DNA of 64,000 bases from NCBI GenBank assembly GCA_038316335.1, contig JBBQAM010000018.1:1-64000 (forward strand). The letters run 5' to 3'. The notes under the pieces were generated by a model. It saw only the letters and a list, made by a program, of their open reading frames with translations. It searched no databases and had not been told where the DNA came from. Shown here in pieces: positions 8,248-16,614 of this stretch. Position 1 is the first letter of the stretch. Every line of letters begins with the position of its first letter. Made by a program: the position numbers and the translations under genes. This stretch comes from JALHST01 sp038316335 (GTDB lineage: Bacteria > Bacteroidota > Bacteroidia > Flavobacteriales > Flavobacteriaceae).

Positions 8248-9540
8248 CTAGGCCAATACCGATTTATCAATAGTGGCAAAGGCGTTTTTTAGATCGTTCT
8301 TTAGATCTTCGATATCTTCCAAGCCTACCGACAATCGGATCAGATCCTTTGTAACCCCGGTCGCGACCTGTGCTGCATCGTCTAATTGTTGGTGGGTCGT
8401 ACTGGCAGGATGTATGATCAAGGATTTTGTATCCCCGATATTGGCCAACAAGGAAAATAGTTTTGTTTCATCGGCTATTTTCTTGGCAGACTCATACCCG
8501 CCTTTTACACCAAAAGTAACGAGGCTGCTTTGACCCTTGGGCAAATAAGCCGCTGCTTGGGCATAGTATTTACTAGTCTTTAAGCCCGGGTAATTCACCC
8601 ATGTCACTTCTTTTTGGTCTTGTAACCATTTGGCCAAGGCTAGGGCATTTTCACTATGTTTTTTCATACGTATGTCCAAAGTCTCAAGGCCTTGGATTAT
8701 CTGAAAGGCATTAAACGGACTCAAACAGGCACCATGATCCCGAAGGCCTTCGATTCGTGCTTTGGCAATAAAGGCTGCCGGCCCTAAGGCCTCATGATAT
8801 ACTAAACCATGATATCCTGCAGAAGGTTCAGTGAACTCTGGAAATTTTCCATTGGCCCAATTAAAGGTACCTGCATCGATAATTGCACCGCCTAGAGCCG
8901 TTCCATTGCCATTTATAAATTTGGTAAGGGAGTGGATCACAATATTGGCACCATGCTCAATCGGATTCAAAAGGGCTGGGCTTGGAACGGTATTATCGAC
9001 TATAAAAGGTATTTTGGCAGCCTTTGCCACTGACGCGATCGCCTTGAGGTCTAAGACGTCTAATTTGGGATTTCCCAAGGATTCGACAAAAATAGCCCGC
9101 GTATTTTCCTTGATCGCTTTTTCAAAATTCTTGGCATCATCCGGGTCGACAAAAGTCGTTGTAATCCCCAATCGTGGAAGGGTTACGCTTAATAAATTAT
9201 AAGTGCCCCCATATAGACTATTGGAAGCCACGATGTGATCGCCCGATTTTAATAATACCAAAAGAGCCGTATTCAGGGCCGCAGTACCAGAAGCGGTAAC
9301 TACTGAGGCAATGCCGCCTTCCAAGGCCGCCAAGCGCTGCTCAAGAATATCGTTTGTTGGGTTATTTATCCTTGTATAAATATTTCCGAATTCAGCCAAG
9401 GAGAATAGATTGGCCGCATGATCCGAATTATTGAATACGTAGGCAGTACTCTGATAAATAGGTACTGCTCGGGTTCCACCGTGTGCTTTGGTATCGTGCC
9501 CGGCGTGTAATGCATTTGTTGCGAATTTTTGATCACTCAT
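8248..9540 (-). CDS. metY: O-acetylhomoserine sulfhydrylase (MetY)
   Basis: PLP enzyme of 430 residues that condenses O-acetylhomoserine with sulfide to give homocysteine. The opening (FATNALHAGHD...GGTRAVPIYQSTAYVF) and the length are typical of O-acetylhomoserine aminocarboxypropyltransferases. The PLP lysine is Lys207 in HSLTKF, with the cofactor motifs TRINNPTND, ASGTAALN and ESLGNPK. It is the first gene of the metY - metX/thrA - metZ operon and has a 148-nt leader after a SAM-I riboswitch, so its expression should fall when S-adenosylmethionine is abundant. It directly couples the sulfide made by the nearby cys genes to methionine synthesis. Confidence 0.93.
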   Translation of the reverse strand: MSDQKFATNALHAGHDTKAHGGTRAVPIYQSTAYVFNNSDHAANLFSLAEFGNIYTRINNPTNDILEQRLAALEGGIASVVTASGTAALNTALLVLLKSGDHIVASNSLYGGTYNLLSVTLPRLGITTTFVDPDDAKNFEKAIKENTRAIFVESLGNPKLDVLDLKAIASVAKAAKIPFIVDNTVPSPALLNPIEHGANIVIHSLTKFINGNGTALGGAIIDAGTFNWANGKFPEFTEPSAGYHGLVYHEALGPAAFIAKARIEGLRDHGACLSPFNAFQIIQGLETLDIRMKKHSENALALAKWLQDQKEVTWVNYPGLKTSKYYAQAAAYLPKGQSSLVTFGVKGGYESAKKIADETKLFSLLANIGDTKSLIIHPASTTHQQLDDAAQVATGVTKDLIRLSVGLEDIEDLKNDLKNAFATIDKSVLA

Positions 9541-9664
9541 GATTATTGATTTTTTAATGGTTAAACCAGGGCCCTTGCCATGGAGAATAATTAATTAAAG
9601 AATCCAAACCTTATGACACCGACGTCGTGAATAAGTTAAATCAAAGAGTTAAGAAGAAAGCGAA

Positions 9665-9682
9665 AAATTACGATAGTAATTT
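9665..9682 (-). terminator. AT-rich hairpin below the SAM-I aptamer
   Basis: On the minus strand AAATTAC-TATC-GTAATTT is followed by a pyrimidine-rich run (TTCGCTTTCTTCTT). It starts seven nucleotides after the closing helix of the aptamer, so it could be the expression platform, but the stem is AT-only and the U-tract is broken. Control could instead be at another step. Confidence 0.3.
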
Positions 9683-9688
9683 GGTTTC

Positions 9689-9810
9689 GTTATCTGTCAT
9701 GCCACCGGCATGATAGAATGTAGCACCTTCTTTAATGCCGATAGATTTCGGGACAATCAAAGGGTTGCTAAGGTTTCAAAGGGTCTATTCCCTCCACCTT
9801 TCTTGATAAC
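9689..9810 (-). ncRNA. SAM-I (S-box) riboswitch upstream of metY
   Basis: Read on the minus strand, the closing helix GTTATC (from 9810) pairs with GATAAC (ending 9689). Within it are the S-box hallmarks in order: AAGAAAGGTGGAGGGA, then GACCCTTTGAAACC, then TTAGCAACC, then AAGGTGCTA, followed by a hairpin CATGCC-ggt-GGCATG (9698-9712). These are the conserved positions of the SAM-I aptamer that binds S-adenosylmethionine. It lies between a candidate promoter (9841-9848) and metY. Confidence 0.93.
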
Positions 9811-9840
9811 TTTTCAATACGTGTTTGAACTTTTGATTCG

Positions 9841-9848
9841 CAAATATA
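9841..9848 (-). promoter_or_regulatory. Candidate -7 element for the metY operon
   Basis: TATATTTG on the minus strand, a perfect TAnnTTTG match, about 30 bases upstream of the aptamer. It implies that metY has its own promoter inside the metK-metY gap. Confidence 0.5.
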
Positions 9849-9888
9849 AGGATGGGCCAATTGATTTTCCTAATTTTTAACCATAAAA

Positions 9889-11145
9889 TTATAAATCAAA
9901 GGCGGCCTTTACTTTTTCCAAAGCATCCAGTTTTTCCCAAGTAAACAGCTCAACTTCTTTTTCAACCCGCCCATTATAAGGCGACTCAAAAACCTTGGTC
10001 ACTTTTTGGGGTTCCTTGCCCATATGCCCATAAGCCGCCGTCTCTAAATAAATGGGGTTTCTTAACTTCAGGCGTTCTTCAATGGCAAAGGGTCGCATAT
10101 CAAATAATTCTGAAACTTTGATGGCAATATCCCCGTCGGTCATCGCCACTTTGGAAGTTCCGAAAGTATCAACAAAGATCGAAGTCGGCTTTACCACGCC
10201 AATGGCATAGCTAACTTGAACCAATATTTCATCGGCTACCCCGGCAGCCACCAAGTTTTTAGCGGCATGCCTTGCTGCATATGCAGCACTCCTATCTACC
10301 TTACTTGGATCCTTGCCACTAAACGCACCCCCGCCATGGGCTCCCTTGCCCCCATAGGTATCTACGATTATTTTTCGTCCTGTTAGGCCCGTATCGCCAT
10401 GAGGACCTCCAATAACAAATTTCCCGGTCGGATTGATATGATATTTTATTTGATCATCGAAAAGAATTCCGATATGGGCAGGCAGTCGTTTTCGAACCCT
10501 TGGTATCAAGATTGAAATAATATCATTTTTGATTTTCGCCAACATGGCTTCATCATCGGCATCAAAAGGATCGTGTTGTGTTGAAACAACGATTGTATCG
10601 ATACGAAGCGGCACATTCTCATCAGAATATTCGATAGTCACCTGCGCCTTCGCATCGGGTCGCAAATAGGGAATTTCAACATTTTCCCTCCTCAATTCTG
10701 CCAATACCTGAAGAATTTTATGCGAAATATCAAGAGCCAACGGCATATAATTTGCCGTTTCACGGGTTGCATAGCCAAACATCATTCCTTGATCTCCCGC
10801 CCCTTGTTCTTCCTTTGAACCACGGTCAACTCCTTGATTTATGTCTTTTGATTGTTCATGAATCAAAGAAATGACCCCGCACGAATCACCACTAAACTGA
10901 TACTCCCCATTGGTATATCCGATCTTATTAACAACGTTTCTGGCAATCTGTTGAACATCCAAATAGGTATGGCTTTTAACCTCACCTGCCAAAATCACCT
11001 GTCCTGTAGTAACCAACGTTTCACAAGCAACCTTACTTTCCGGATCAAATGCCAAAAAATTATCCAAAAGGGCATCACTTATTTGATCGGCAATTTTATC
11101 AGGGTGTCCTTCACTTACCGATTCGGACGTAAACAAATACGACAT
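9889..11145 (-). CDS. metK: S-adenosylmethionine synthetase (MetK)
   Basis: Makes S-adenosylmethionine from methionine and ATP. The 418-residue protein opens MSYLFTSESVSEGHPDKIADQ, the invariant MetK start, and contains GAGDQGMMFGYA (ATP-binding signature), the flexible-loop region and GGAFSGKDPSKVDRSAAYAAR. An in-frame ATG three codons earlier (11154) is less likely. It is transcribed separately from metY and has a SAM-II-like element in its leader. This is feedback by the enzyme's own product, but through a different riboswitch class from the next operon. Confidence 0.97.
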   Translation of the reverse strand: MSYLFTSESVSEGHPDKIADQISDALLDNFLAFDPESKVACETLVTTGQVILAGEVKSHTYLDVQQIARNVVNKIGYTNGEYQFSGDSCGVISLIHEQSKDINQGVDRGSKEEQGAGDQGMMFGYATRETANYMPLALDISHKILQVLAELRRENVEIPYLRPDAKAQVTIEYSDENVPLRIDTIVVSTQHDPFDADDEAMLAKIKNDIISILIPRVRKRLPAHIGILFDDQIKYHINPTGKFVIGGPHGDTGLTGRKIIVDTYGGKGAHGGGAFSGKDPSKVDRSAAYAARHAAKNLVAAGVADEILVQVSYAIGVVKPTSIFVDTFGTSKVAMTDGDIAIKVSELFDMRPFAIEERLKLRNPIYLETAAYGHMGKEPQKVTKVFESPYNGRVEKEVELFTWEKLDALEKVKAAFDL

Positions 11146-11229
11146 AAAAATCAATTTAGGATGATTTGGATTTGAATAAGGATTGCTACAAAGCTAAAGT
11201 TTCAGATGCTCCCGAAATCGGTACGCAAC

Positions 11230-11302
11230 GACCTGCTTTAGCATTTTATACCCGATTAAATCAGTAGGGCACGAGGTTGCAATCAGTCAAATCCTTCCTC
11301 AC
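11230..11302 (-). ncRNA. SAM-II-like riboswitch with enlarged loop, upstream of metK
   Basis: On the minus strand the P1 helix GAGG (11300-11297) pairs with CCTC (11276-11273). Its loop carries GATTTGACTGATTGCAA, matching the SAM-II core pattern GAUUUAAC...AUUGCAA. Further on AAAATGCTAAAGCAGGTC matches the AAAUG-GCUAAA block of SAM-II, and its GGTC can pair back to GAC in the first loop to form the pseudoknot. Between them a 19-nt insert folds as CCC...GGG with an inner GATT/AATC helix, so the loop is longer than in classical SAM-II. This was identified by eye from remembered consensus; a covariance-model search would settle it. Confidence 0.72.
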
Positions 11303-11315
11303 AAATTAAGATAGG

Positions 11316-11323
11316 CAAAAGTA
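11316..11323 (-). promoter_or_regulatory. Candidate -7 element for metK
   Basis: TACTTTTG on the minus strand (TAnnTTTG). Transcription would begin a few bases before the SAM-II-like aptamer, which supports both calls. Confidence 0.5.
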
Positions 11324-11399
11324 CATATTTACCAATGAAATAAAAATTTCACCGAGACTTTATTTTGTAGGTATTTCAACAACTATTTTTTCGCAGGCT

Positions 11400-11440
11400 C
11401 AATATACTTTGTATATTGTGTACCATTTGAGTAAACTCAA
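11400..11440. promoter_or_regulatory. Two adjacent palindromes in the deoxynucleoside kinase leader
   Basis: CAATATAC-TTT-GTATATTG (11400-11418) and TTGAGTAAACTCAA (11427-11440) are both perfect inverted repeats, lying 27-67 bp upstream of the kinase start. Neither is followed by a U-run, so they are more likely protein-binding sites than terminators. The binder is unknown. Confidence 0.4.
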
Positions 11441-11466
11441 GAATCTAACCAATAAACATAGGGAGA

Positions 11467-12081
11467 ATGCACATTGCCGTTGCAGGGAACATTGGAGCTG
11501 GAAAAACTACTTTGACGAAATTATTGGCCAAACACTATAATTGGGAAGCGCATTATGAGGATGTCGTCGACAATCCTTATTTGGATGATTTTTATAATCA
11601 GATGGAACGCTGGAGCTTTAATCTTCAAATTTACTTTTTGAACAGTAGGTATCGCCAAATATTAAAGATCAGGGAAAGCGGCAAAAATATCATCCAGGAT
11701 CGCACAATTTATGAGGACGCCTTTATTTTCGCTCCCAACTTGCATGCCATGGGGCTAATGACCATACGGGATTTCAACAACTATTCAAGTCTTTTTGAAC
11801 TGATGGAAAGTTTAGTGCAACCGCCCGACCTACTAATTTATCTTCGGAGTTCGATACCGAACTTGGTAAAGCAGATACATAAGCGCGGCAGGGATTATGA
11901 GAACTCGATTTCAATCGATTATCTAAGCCGATTGAATGAGCGTTATGAAGCCTGGGCACATACGTATGAAAAAGGAAACCTTCTGGTGGTCGATGTTGAT
12001 ACACTAGATTTTGTCGATAAACCTGAGGATTTGGGCATTATTATCAATAGAATTGATGCTGAAATCAATGGCCTATTCTAG
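11467..12081 (+). CDS. Deoxynucleoside kinase (dNK/dGK family)
   Basis: Cytoplasmic salvage kinase that phosphorylates deoxynucleosides. The 204-residue protein has a P-loop at residues 7-15 (GNIGAGKTT), the family DRT motif at 78-80 (DRTIYED), and the LID-like arginine-rich segment KRGRDYE. Length and order match the bacterial deoxynucleoside kinases (deoxyadenosine/deoxyguanosine kinase type); the base specificity cannot be read from sequence. It is transcribed divergently from metK, with two palindromes in its leader, and converges on the APP1-like gene 17 bp downstream. Confidence 0.92.
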   Translation: MHIAVAGNIGAGKTTLTKLLAKHYNWEAHYEDVVDNPYLDDFYNQMERWSFNLQIYFLNSRYRQILKIRESGKNIIQDRTIYEDAFIFAPNLHAMGLMTIRDFNNYSSLFELMESLVQPPDLLIYLRSSIPNLVKQIHKRGRDYENSISIDYLSRLNERYEAWAHTYEKGNLLVVDVDTLDFVDKPEDLGIIINRIDAEINGLF

Positions 12082-12098
12082 TCCCTCAGACCACATTG

Positions 12099-13100
12099 TT
12101 ATATAATAAATCGCATTTTTCGTGCATGTTCTAAGATATCCCCACTCTTTTGGACAACTATAATCTGTAATGAACTATTTTTTTTGACCAGTCTTAAAAC
12201 CCGATCCATTCGCTTTGGATCTGCCACTATTCTCAAATAGATTGCCATGATACGACCTGGGAAAGTCTGGGCAATTTCGATATAGATATCCGGATCATGC
12301 TCCCCACAATCCCCAATCAAAAGAAAAGCAAGCTCCGGGTACGTTTTGAGGATGTTCTCTATTTCATGTTGTTTTTGAGGCATTTGGGTACTTCTATCCC
12401 AAATACTCGACATACTTCGCAACAATATGGGACCTTTCGGAAAATCATTGGTCTTTAGGAATAATTCTAGATAGCGATAGAGGTTCCATGGACTATGGCT
12501 AACGTAAAAAATCGGGTTTGCTTTTTGCCCCGACGGTCCGCGATGTAATTGATGATATACATGAGCGGAACCATGGATTGGTTTTCGCCTTTGGGCCCTT
12601 ATAAAGAAGGTGTTTATGATAACCTGCCATTTTAAGGATGAAACTACCCCTGTATGCATAATGGTATCATCAATGTCACTGATAATCGCGAAATCGGATG
12701 TAGTTGAAGGAATCAACATAGCCCCTGGGAAACGGTTCTGCTGTTGAATTTGCCTATTTATCGTCACATCGTTAAAAGCGATTTCATAGAGCACCCAGCC
12801 CTCACTATTCACATTTATCCCCAAATTCCCAATTTGCCGACTACTGAGGAAATAGCCTTCTTCGTTCGTCTTTTCATGTAATACGACGCCATTGGGAAAG
12901 CTGATGGTAATTGGTGTATTCCGAATCTCATCGGTTTTAAACCGCTTATAGCTATTCAACAACAAATTGAAAAAGCCCTTTTGGGAAAGGTCGATGTGTT
13001 CGTCTTCAAGTGCCCTGCCACGCACATAGATTTGCGTTTCCGTGCCATACGATTGGAAGGCAATGATCTGCAGCGGGTCTCTTTTACTTAATAGCCCCAT
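12099..13100 (-). CDS. APP1-family (DUF2183) phosphatidate phosphatase-like protein
   Basis: A 333-residue protein with the HAD-type catalytic motif DIDDT at residues 142-146 (SDIDDTIMHTG). The APP1 catalytic pattern follows: VSHSPWNLYRYLELFL, LLRSM and GDCGEHDPDIY. The N-terminal 130 residues are a beta-rich region common in this family. Yeast APP1 dephosphorylates phosphatidate, so a lipid phosphatase role is plausible; the bacterial substrate is not established. There is no signal peptide, so it is probably cytoplasmic. It stands alone, convergent with the upstream kinase gene and divergent from the TonB gene. Confidence 0.85.
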   Translation of the reverse strand: MGLLSKRDPLQIIAFQSYGTETQIYVRGRALEDEHIDLSQKGFFNLLLNSYKRFKTDEIRNTPITISFPNGVVLHEKTNEEGYFLSSRQIGNLGINVNSEGWVLYEIAFNDVTINRQIQQQNRFPGAMLIPSTTSDFAIISDIDDTIMHTGVVSSLKWQVIINTFFIRAQRRKPIHGSAHVYHQLHRGPSGQKANPIFYVSHSPWNLYRYLELFLKTNDFPKGPILLRSMSSIWDRSTQMPQKQHEIENILKTYPELAFLLIGDCGEHDPDIYIEIAQTFPGRIMAIYLRIVADPKRMDRVLRLVKKNSSLQIIVVQKSGDILEHARKMRFII

Positions 13101-13299
13101 GTTTTTTAATATACTAAATCGTTTGGCTTCGGTTGCACACTAGTCGATCGGCCATAGTGGTCATCCCTACCTTAAAACCGGCTTCCCTCATTGAAACGTA
13201 GCTTTCACGAATTGGTTATTTTCTGATTACCCCAGATCGTCTAGGTTTATTGCAATGTATAACCAAGTTTATCGCAAGATAGACACAATTTGATAAAAT

Positions 13300-13998
13300 A
13301 TGGAACCAAAAAAAAATCCAAAAAAAGATGTGAACCGAAATGAGGGTATCCATTTTCCGTTAGCACTTGCGCTTGTGCTGTTCTTCACCTATCTCACCCT
13401 CGAGTGGAAGTCCTATGAGACGACATACGAATATTATTCAGCCATGAACTTAGTGGATGAACTTACTGAGGAGGTACCGATTACCAAACTAAAGACCCTT
13501 CCACCACCAGTTCACCAAGCTCCCGAGCTCATCGAGGTGGCCCCGGACGATTCCGAGATCTTGGAATCGATCATCGCCCCTACCGATGTATTTCCTGATC
13601 AAATAATTGCCATTGATAGTATCAAGGTGGAAGAATTGGTTGAAGATCCGGAAGTTCTATTTGCTGTTATAGAAGACGTGCCAGTTTTCCCAGGTTGTGA
13701 AAACGAACCCGATAAACGCCAATGTTTCCAGACTATGATGATGAACCATATCAGAAAGACCTTTAAGTATCCAGAAGCTGCCCAAGCAATGCACATACAA
13801 GGAAAGGTGTATATGAAATTCGTGATCCAAAAAGATGGCAACATCGCAGAAATTGAAATTCTAAGAAGTCCTCATAAAAACCTTGGAGATGAAGCCGCAC
13901 GGATAATTGGTAAACTACCTCGCATGAAGCCCGGAAAACAGAGGGGAAACGCAGTGAAGGTACCTTTTACCCTACCTATTACCTTTAAATTGGAATAA
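13300..13998 (+). CDS. Energy transducer TonB family protein
   Basis: A 232-residue inner-membrane protein. One N-terminal membrane segment (about residues 20-37, FPLALALVLFFTYLTL) is followed by an acidic, proline-rich linker (residues 55-125) and a C-terminal TonB domain (about 130-232) that includes VFPGCENEPDKRQCFQ, KVYMKFVIQKDG and the terminal PFTLPITFKLE. TonB proteins carry proton-motive energy to outer-membrane transporters. No exbB/exbD genes adjoin it here; a separate exbBD-tonB set lies at 56.9-59.1 kb. The start was chosen at the first ATG before the lysine-rich opening. Confidence 0.88.
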   Translation: MEPKKNPKKDVNRNEGIHFPLALALVLFFTYLTLEWKSYETTYEYYSAMNLVDELTEEVPITKLKTLPPPVHQAPELIEVAPDDSEILESIIAPTDVFPDQIIAIDSIKVEELVEDPEVLFAVIEDVPVFPGCENEPDKRQCFQTMMMNHIRKTFKYPEAAQAMHIQGKVYMKFVIQKDGNIAEIEILRSPHKNLGDEAARIIGKLPRMKPGKQRGNAVKVPFTLPITFKLE

Positions 13999-14031
13999 GG
14001 CGGTAACAAACCCTTGCACCTTGAATGCAAA

Positions 14032-14058
14032 AAACCCGGGAAAATAAGTCCCGGGTTT
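14032..14058. terminator. Bidirectional terminator between tonB and hppA
   Basis: Perfect nine-base stem AAACCCGGG / CCCGGGTTT with a nine-base loop. The stem is flanked by T-rich sequence on the plus side and by a six-base U-run on the minus side. It serves the two convergent genes. Confidence 0.85.
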
Positions 14059-14080
14059 CCTTTATATTCAAAAATATCGT

Positions 14081-16495
14081 TTACTTATTCTCGTCTTCCT
14101 CTACTTCCTTAATGACCTTTTGAATCTCGACATGTACCCCATCGGAAGTTTTGTTAAAAGCATCGATCTTTGCCTTGACCTCTTGCTCTGTTCCTTCAAA
14201 TAGTTGCTCGGAGGTGGTCGTTTCACCATTTTCGGTTCGCGTTGTGGTTACAATCGCTTTGACCATGCCATCTGTATCCTCGTTCATGGTTACCTTAACT
14301 TCCTTTTGCATGTTTTGTGCGACCATTTCAGTGGCCGCCTTTTCGATAGTATACGCCCCCATTTCATCAGATGATAAGGCAATACTAGGTGCAATTACCA
14401 AGGCTACTACCGACATCAATTTTAAAAGTATGTTCAAGGAAGGTCCAGAGGTGTCCTTAAACGGATCACCTACTGTATCACCAACGACCGCGGCCTTATG
14501 GGCAGCAGTTCCCTTACGTCCATCGGCTTCGATCATCTTTTTCGCATTATCCCATGCCCCACCTGCGTTCGATTGGAATATCGCCATTAATACGCCTGCC
14601 GTGGTAACACCTGCCAATAGACCGCCCAACATTTCGGCGCCACCGATAAATCCGACGGCTACCGGAACCGCAATGGCCATTAATCCGGGCAATACCATTT
14701 CCTTGATGGATGCTTTGGTCGAAATATCTACACATTTTTCATATTCTGCATACCCATCGGCCGCATCAAAAATTGCGCGATCTGCCGCAGTTGCCTTTGA
14801 CATATCGGAATCATATTTACGCATAATCTCCAAAGCCGCTTTTAATTGAGGGATATCAGCAAATTGACGACGTACCTCTTCGATCATGGCCATGGCAGCA
14901 CGGCCGACTGCATTCATCGACAAAGCCGAAAACACGAAAGGCAACATTCCACCGACTAAAAGTCCGGCCATTACGTTTGGTTTGGAAACATCAATAGAAG
15001 TAACATGTGCCACTTGCATAAAGGCAGCAAACAATGCCAAAGCCGTTAAAGCCGCGGAGGCAATCGCAAAACCCTTACCGATGGCGGCGGTGGTGTTCCC
15101 TACGGCATCCAATTTATCGGTTCGATCACGCACTTCATGTGGTAATTCGGCCATTTCAGCGATCCCACCCGCGTTATCAGAAATCGGTCCGTATGCATCA
15201 ACCGCCAATTGAATGCCCGTATTGGCCAACATACCAACGGCAGCAATAGCAATACCGTATAATCCTGCAAAATGGTGCGATACCAAAATAGCAGCGGCGA
15301 TCAACAAAATCGGAATCATGGTAGACATCATGCCTACACCAAGACCCGCAATAATATTCGTAGCCGCTCCGGTTTCAGATTGACGCACGATCGAACGAAC
15401 TGGTTTTGTTCCTGTTCCCGTATAATATTCTGTAATCTTACCGACACCCAAACCGGCTACCAGACCTGCAATAGTGGCCCAAAAAATGCCCATGTACCCA
15501 TGAGGTAATCCTTCGACCGATTCAGGTATCATGGCTTTTATTATAAAATAAGACGCAATCACCATAAGTAGGGCTGAACCAAACTCCCCGATGTTAAGGG
15601 CAGTCTGTGGATTTCCCCCGTCTTTGACGCGTACGAAAAAAGTTCCTATTATCGACATGACAATACCTACTGCAGCCAATACCAAAGGAAGGTATACGGC
15701 TCCCAAGCCGTCAAAATCAGGGGTTATAATAAAGGCCCCCAATACCATGGTTCCTATGATAGAGCCTACATAAGACTCGAACAAATCGGCGCCCATACCT
15801 GCTACATCCCCAACATTATCACCCACGTTATCGGCAATCGTCGCAGGGTTTAAAGGATGGTCCTCCGGAATACCCGCTTCGACCTTTCCGACCAAGTCGG
15901 CACCAACATCGGCCGCCTTGGTATAGATACCTCCGCCCACACGCGCAAATAACGCGATAGACGACGCTCCCATTGAAAATCCTGTGAGGACGTTCAAGAC
16001 CATGGCCAAATTTTCGGCACCCGGCCACATTTCCTGATAGATCCAAAATAAACTACTCAGTCCTAAAACCCCAAGACCAACCACACCAAGACCCATAACA
16101 GAACCCCCTGCAAATGCAACTTCAAGGGCTTTGCCCAAAGAAGTCCTAGCCGCCTGGGTGGTCCGCACATTGGCTTTGGTAGCTACACGCATCCCAATAA
16201 AACCCGCTAACCCGGAGCAGAGCGCCCCAACAATAAAAGAAACTGCCACCATACCATTGGATCCCACCTCATTGTTTCCTTTAAAAAAGAGCAGGATTGC
16301 TACCGCCACCACGAATATGGAGAGTATTTTATATTCTGCCTTTAGGAAGGACATCGCTCCATCAGCAATGCTTTTAGCGATTCGAGTCATTCTCTCGTTC
16401 CCGGCATCCTGCTTGGAGACCCACATATTCTTGATCAATACAAACAGGAGTCCCAAAAGACCGAAGGCTGGTAAAAACGTAATGATGTATTCCAT
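14081..16495 (-). CDS. hppA: Membrane-bound K+-dependent sodium/proton-pumping pyrophosphatase (HppA)
   Basis: Integral-membrane pump that couples pyrophosphate hydrolysis to Na+ or H+ export. The 804-residue protein has about 16 membrane segments and the pyrophosphate-binding motif DVGADLVGKVE, then DNVGDNVGDVAGMGADLFESYVGS. GNTTAAIGKG, with alanine rather than lysine after GNTT, is the signature of K+-dependent members. The glutamate of FESYVGS is at the position used by K+-dependent Na+ pumps, so Na+ transport is likely but not proven. Unusually, about 90 residues follow the last membrane helix and form a charged Thr/Glu/Lys-rich soluble tail. It lies 119 bp downstream of the soluble pyrophosphatase gene and has its own candidate promoter. 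Confidence 0.95.
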   Translation of the reverse strand: MEYIITFLPAFGLLGLLFVLIKNMWVSKQDAGNERMTRIAKSIADGAMSFLKAEYKILSIFVVAVAILLFFKGNNEVGSNGMVAVSFIVGALCSGLAGFIGMRVATKANVRTTQAARTSLGKALEVAFAGGSVMGLGVVGLGVLGLSSLFWIYQEMWPGAENLAMVLNVLTGFSMGASSIALFARVGGGIYTKAADVGADLVGKVEAGIPEDHPLNPATIADNVGDNVGDVAGMGADLFESYVGSIIGTMVLGAFIITPDFDGLGAVYLPLVLAAVGIVMSIIGTFFVRVKDGGNPQTALNIGEFGSALLMVIASYFIIKAMIPESVEGLPHGYMGIFWATIAGLVAGLGVGKITEYYTGTGTKPVRSIVRQSETGAATNIIAGLGVGMMSTMIPILLIAAAILVSHHFAGLYGIAIAAVGMLANTGIQLAVDAYGPISDNAGGIAEMAELPHEVRDRTDKLDAVGNTTAAIGKGFAIASAALTALALFAAFMQVAHVTSIDVSKPNVMAGLLVGGMLPFVFSALSMNAVGRAAMAMIEEVRRQFADIPQLKAALEIMRKYDSDMSKATAADRAIFDAADGYAEYEKCVDISTKASIKEMVLPGLMAIAVPVAVGFIGGAEMLGGLLAGVTTAGVLMAIFQSNAGGAWDNAKKMIEADGRKGTAAHKAAVVGDTVGDPFKDTSGPSLNILLKLMSVVALVIAPSIALSSDEMGAYTIEKAATEMVAQNMQKEVKVTMNEDTDGMVKAIVTTTRTENGETTTSEQLFEGTEQEVKAKIDAFNKTSDGVHVEIQKVIKEVEEDENK

Positions 16496-16528
16496 TGTGA
16501 TTAGTTGTTTATTAATTTAAAATGGCTG

Positions 16529-16536
16529 CAAAAATA
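16529..16536 (-). promoter_or_regulatory. Candidate -7 element for hppA
   Basis: TATTTTTG on the minus strand, 34 bases before the hppA start codon. Confidence 0.45.
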
Positions 16537-16614
16537 GTAAAACCTTTCAGAATAAAAAAGCACTAACTTTTAAGGGGCATTGCCTTTAAAAGTACACGCC
16601 AAATTTTACATAGT

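Larger units (their letters stand above)
9541..9888 (-). other. 348-bp metK-metY intergenic region
   Basis: No protein gene was found here. The stretch holds the metY promoter candidate, the SAM-I aptamer, an AT-rich hairpin and about 120 bases of untranslated leader. There is no strong terminator behind metK. Confidence 0.7.

Noticed and set aside
14151..14849. 232-codon open frame antisense to hppA
   Set aside because: It is a shadow of the pyrophosphatase gene: low-complexity Ser/Thr/Ala/Pro content and no recognisable domain, whereas the opposite strand encodes a textbook family.
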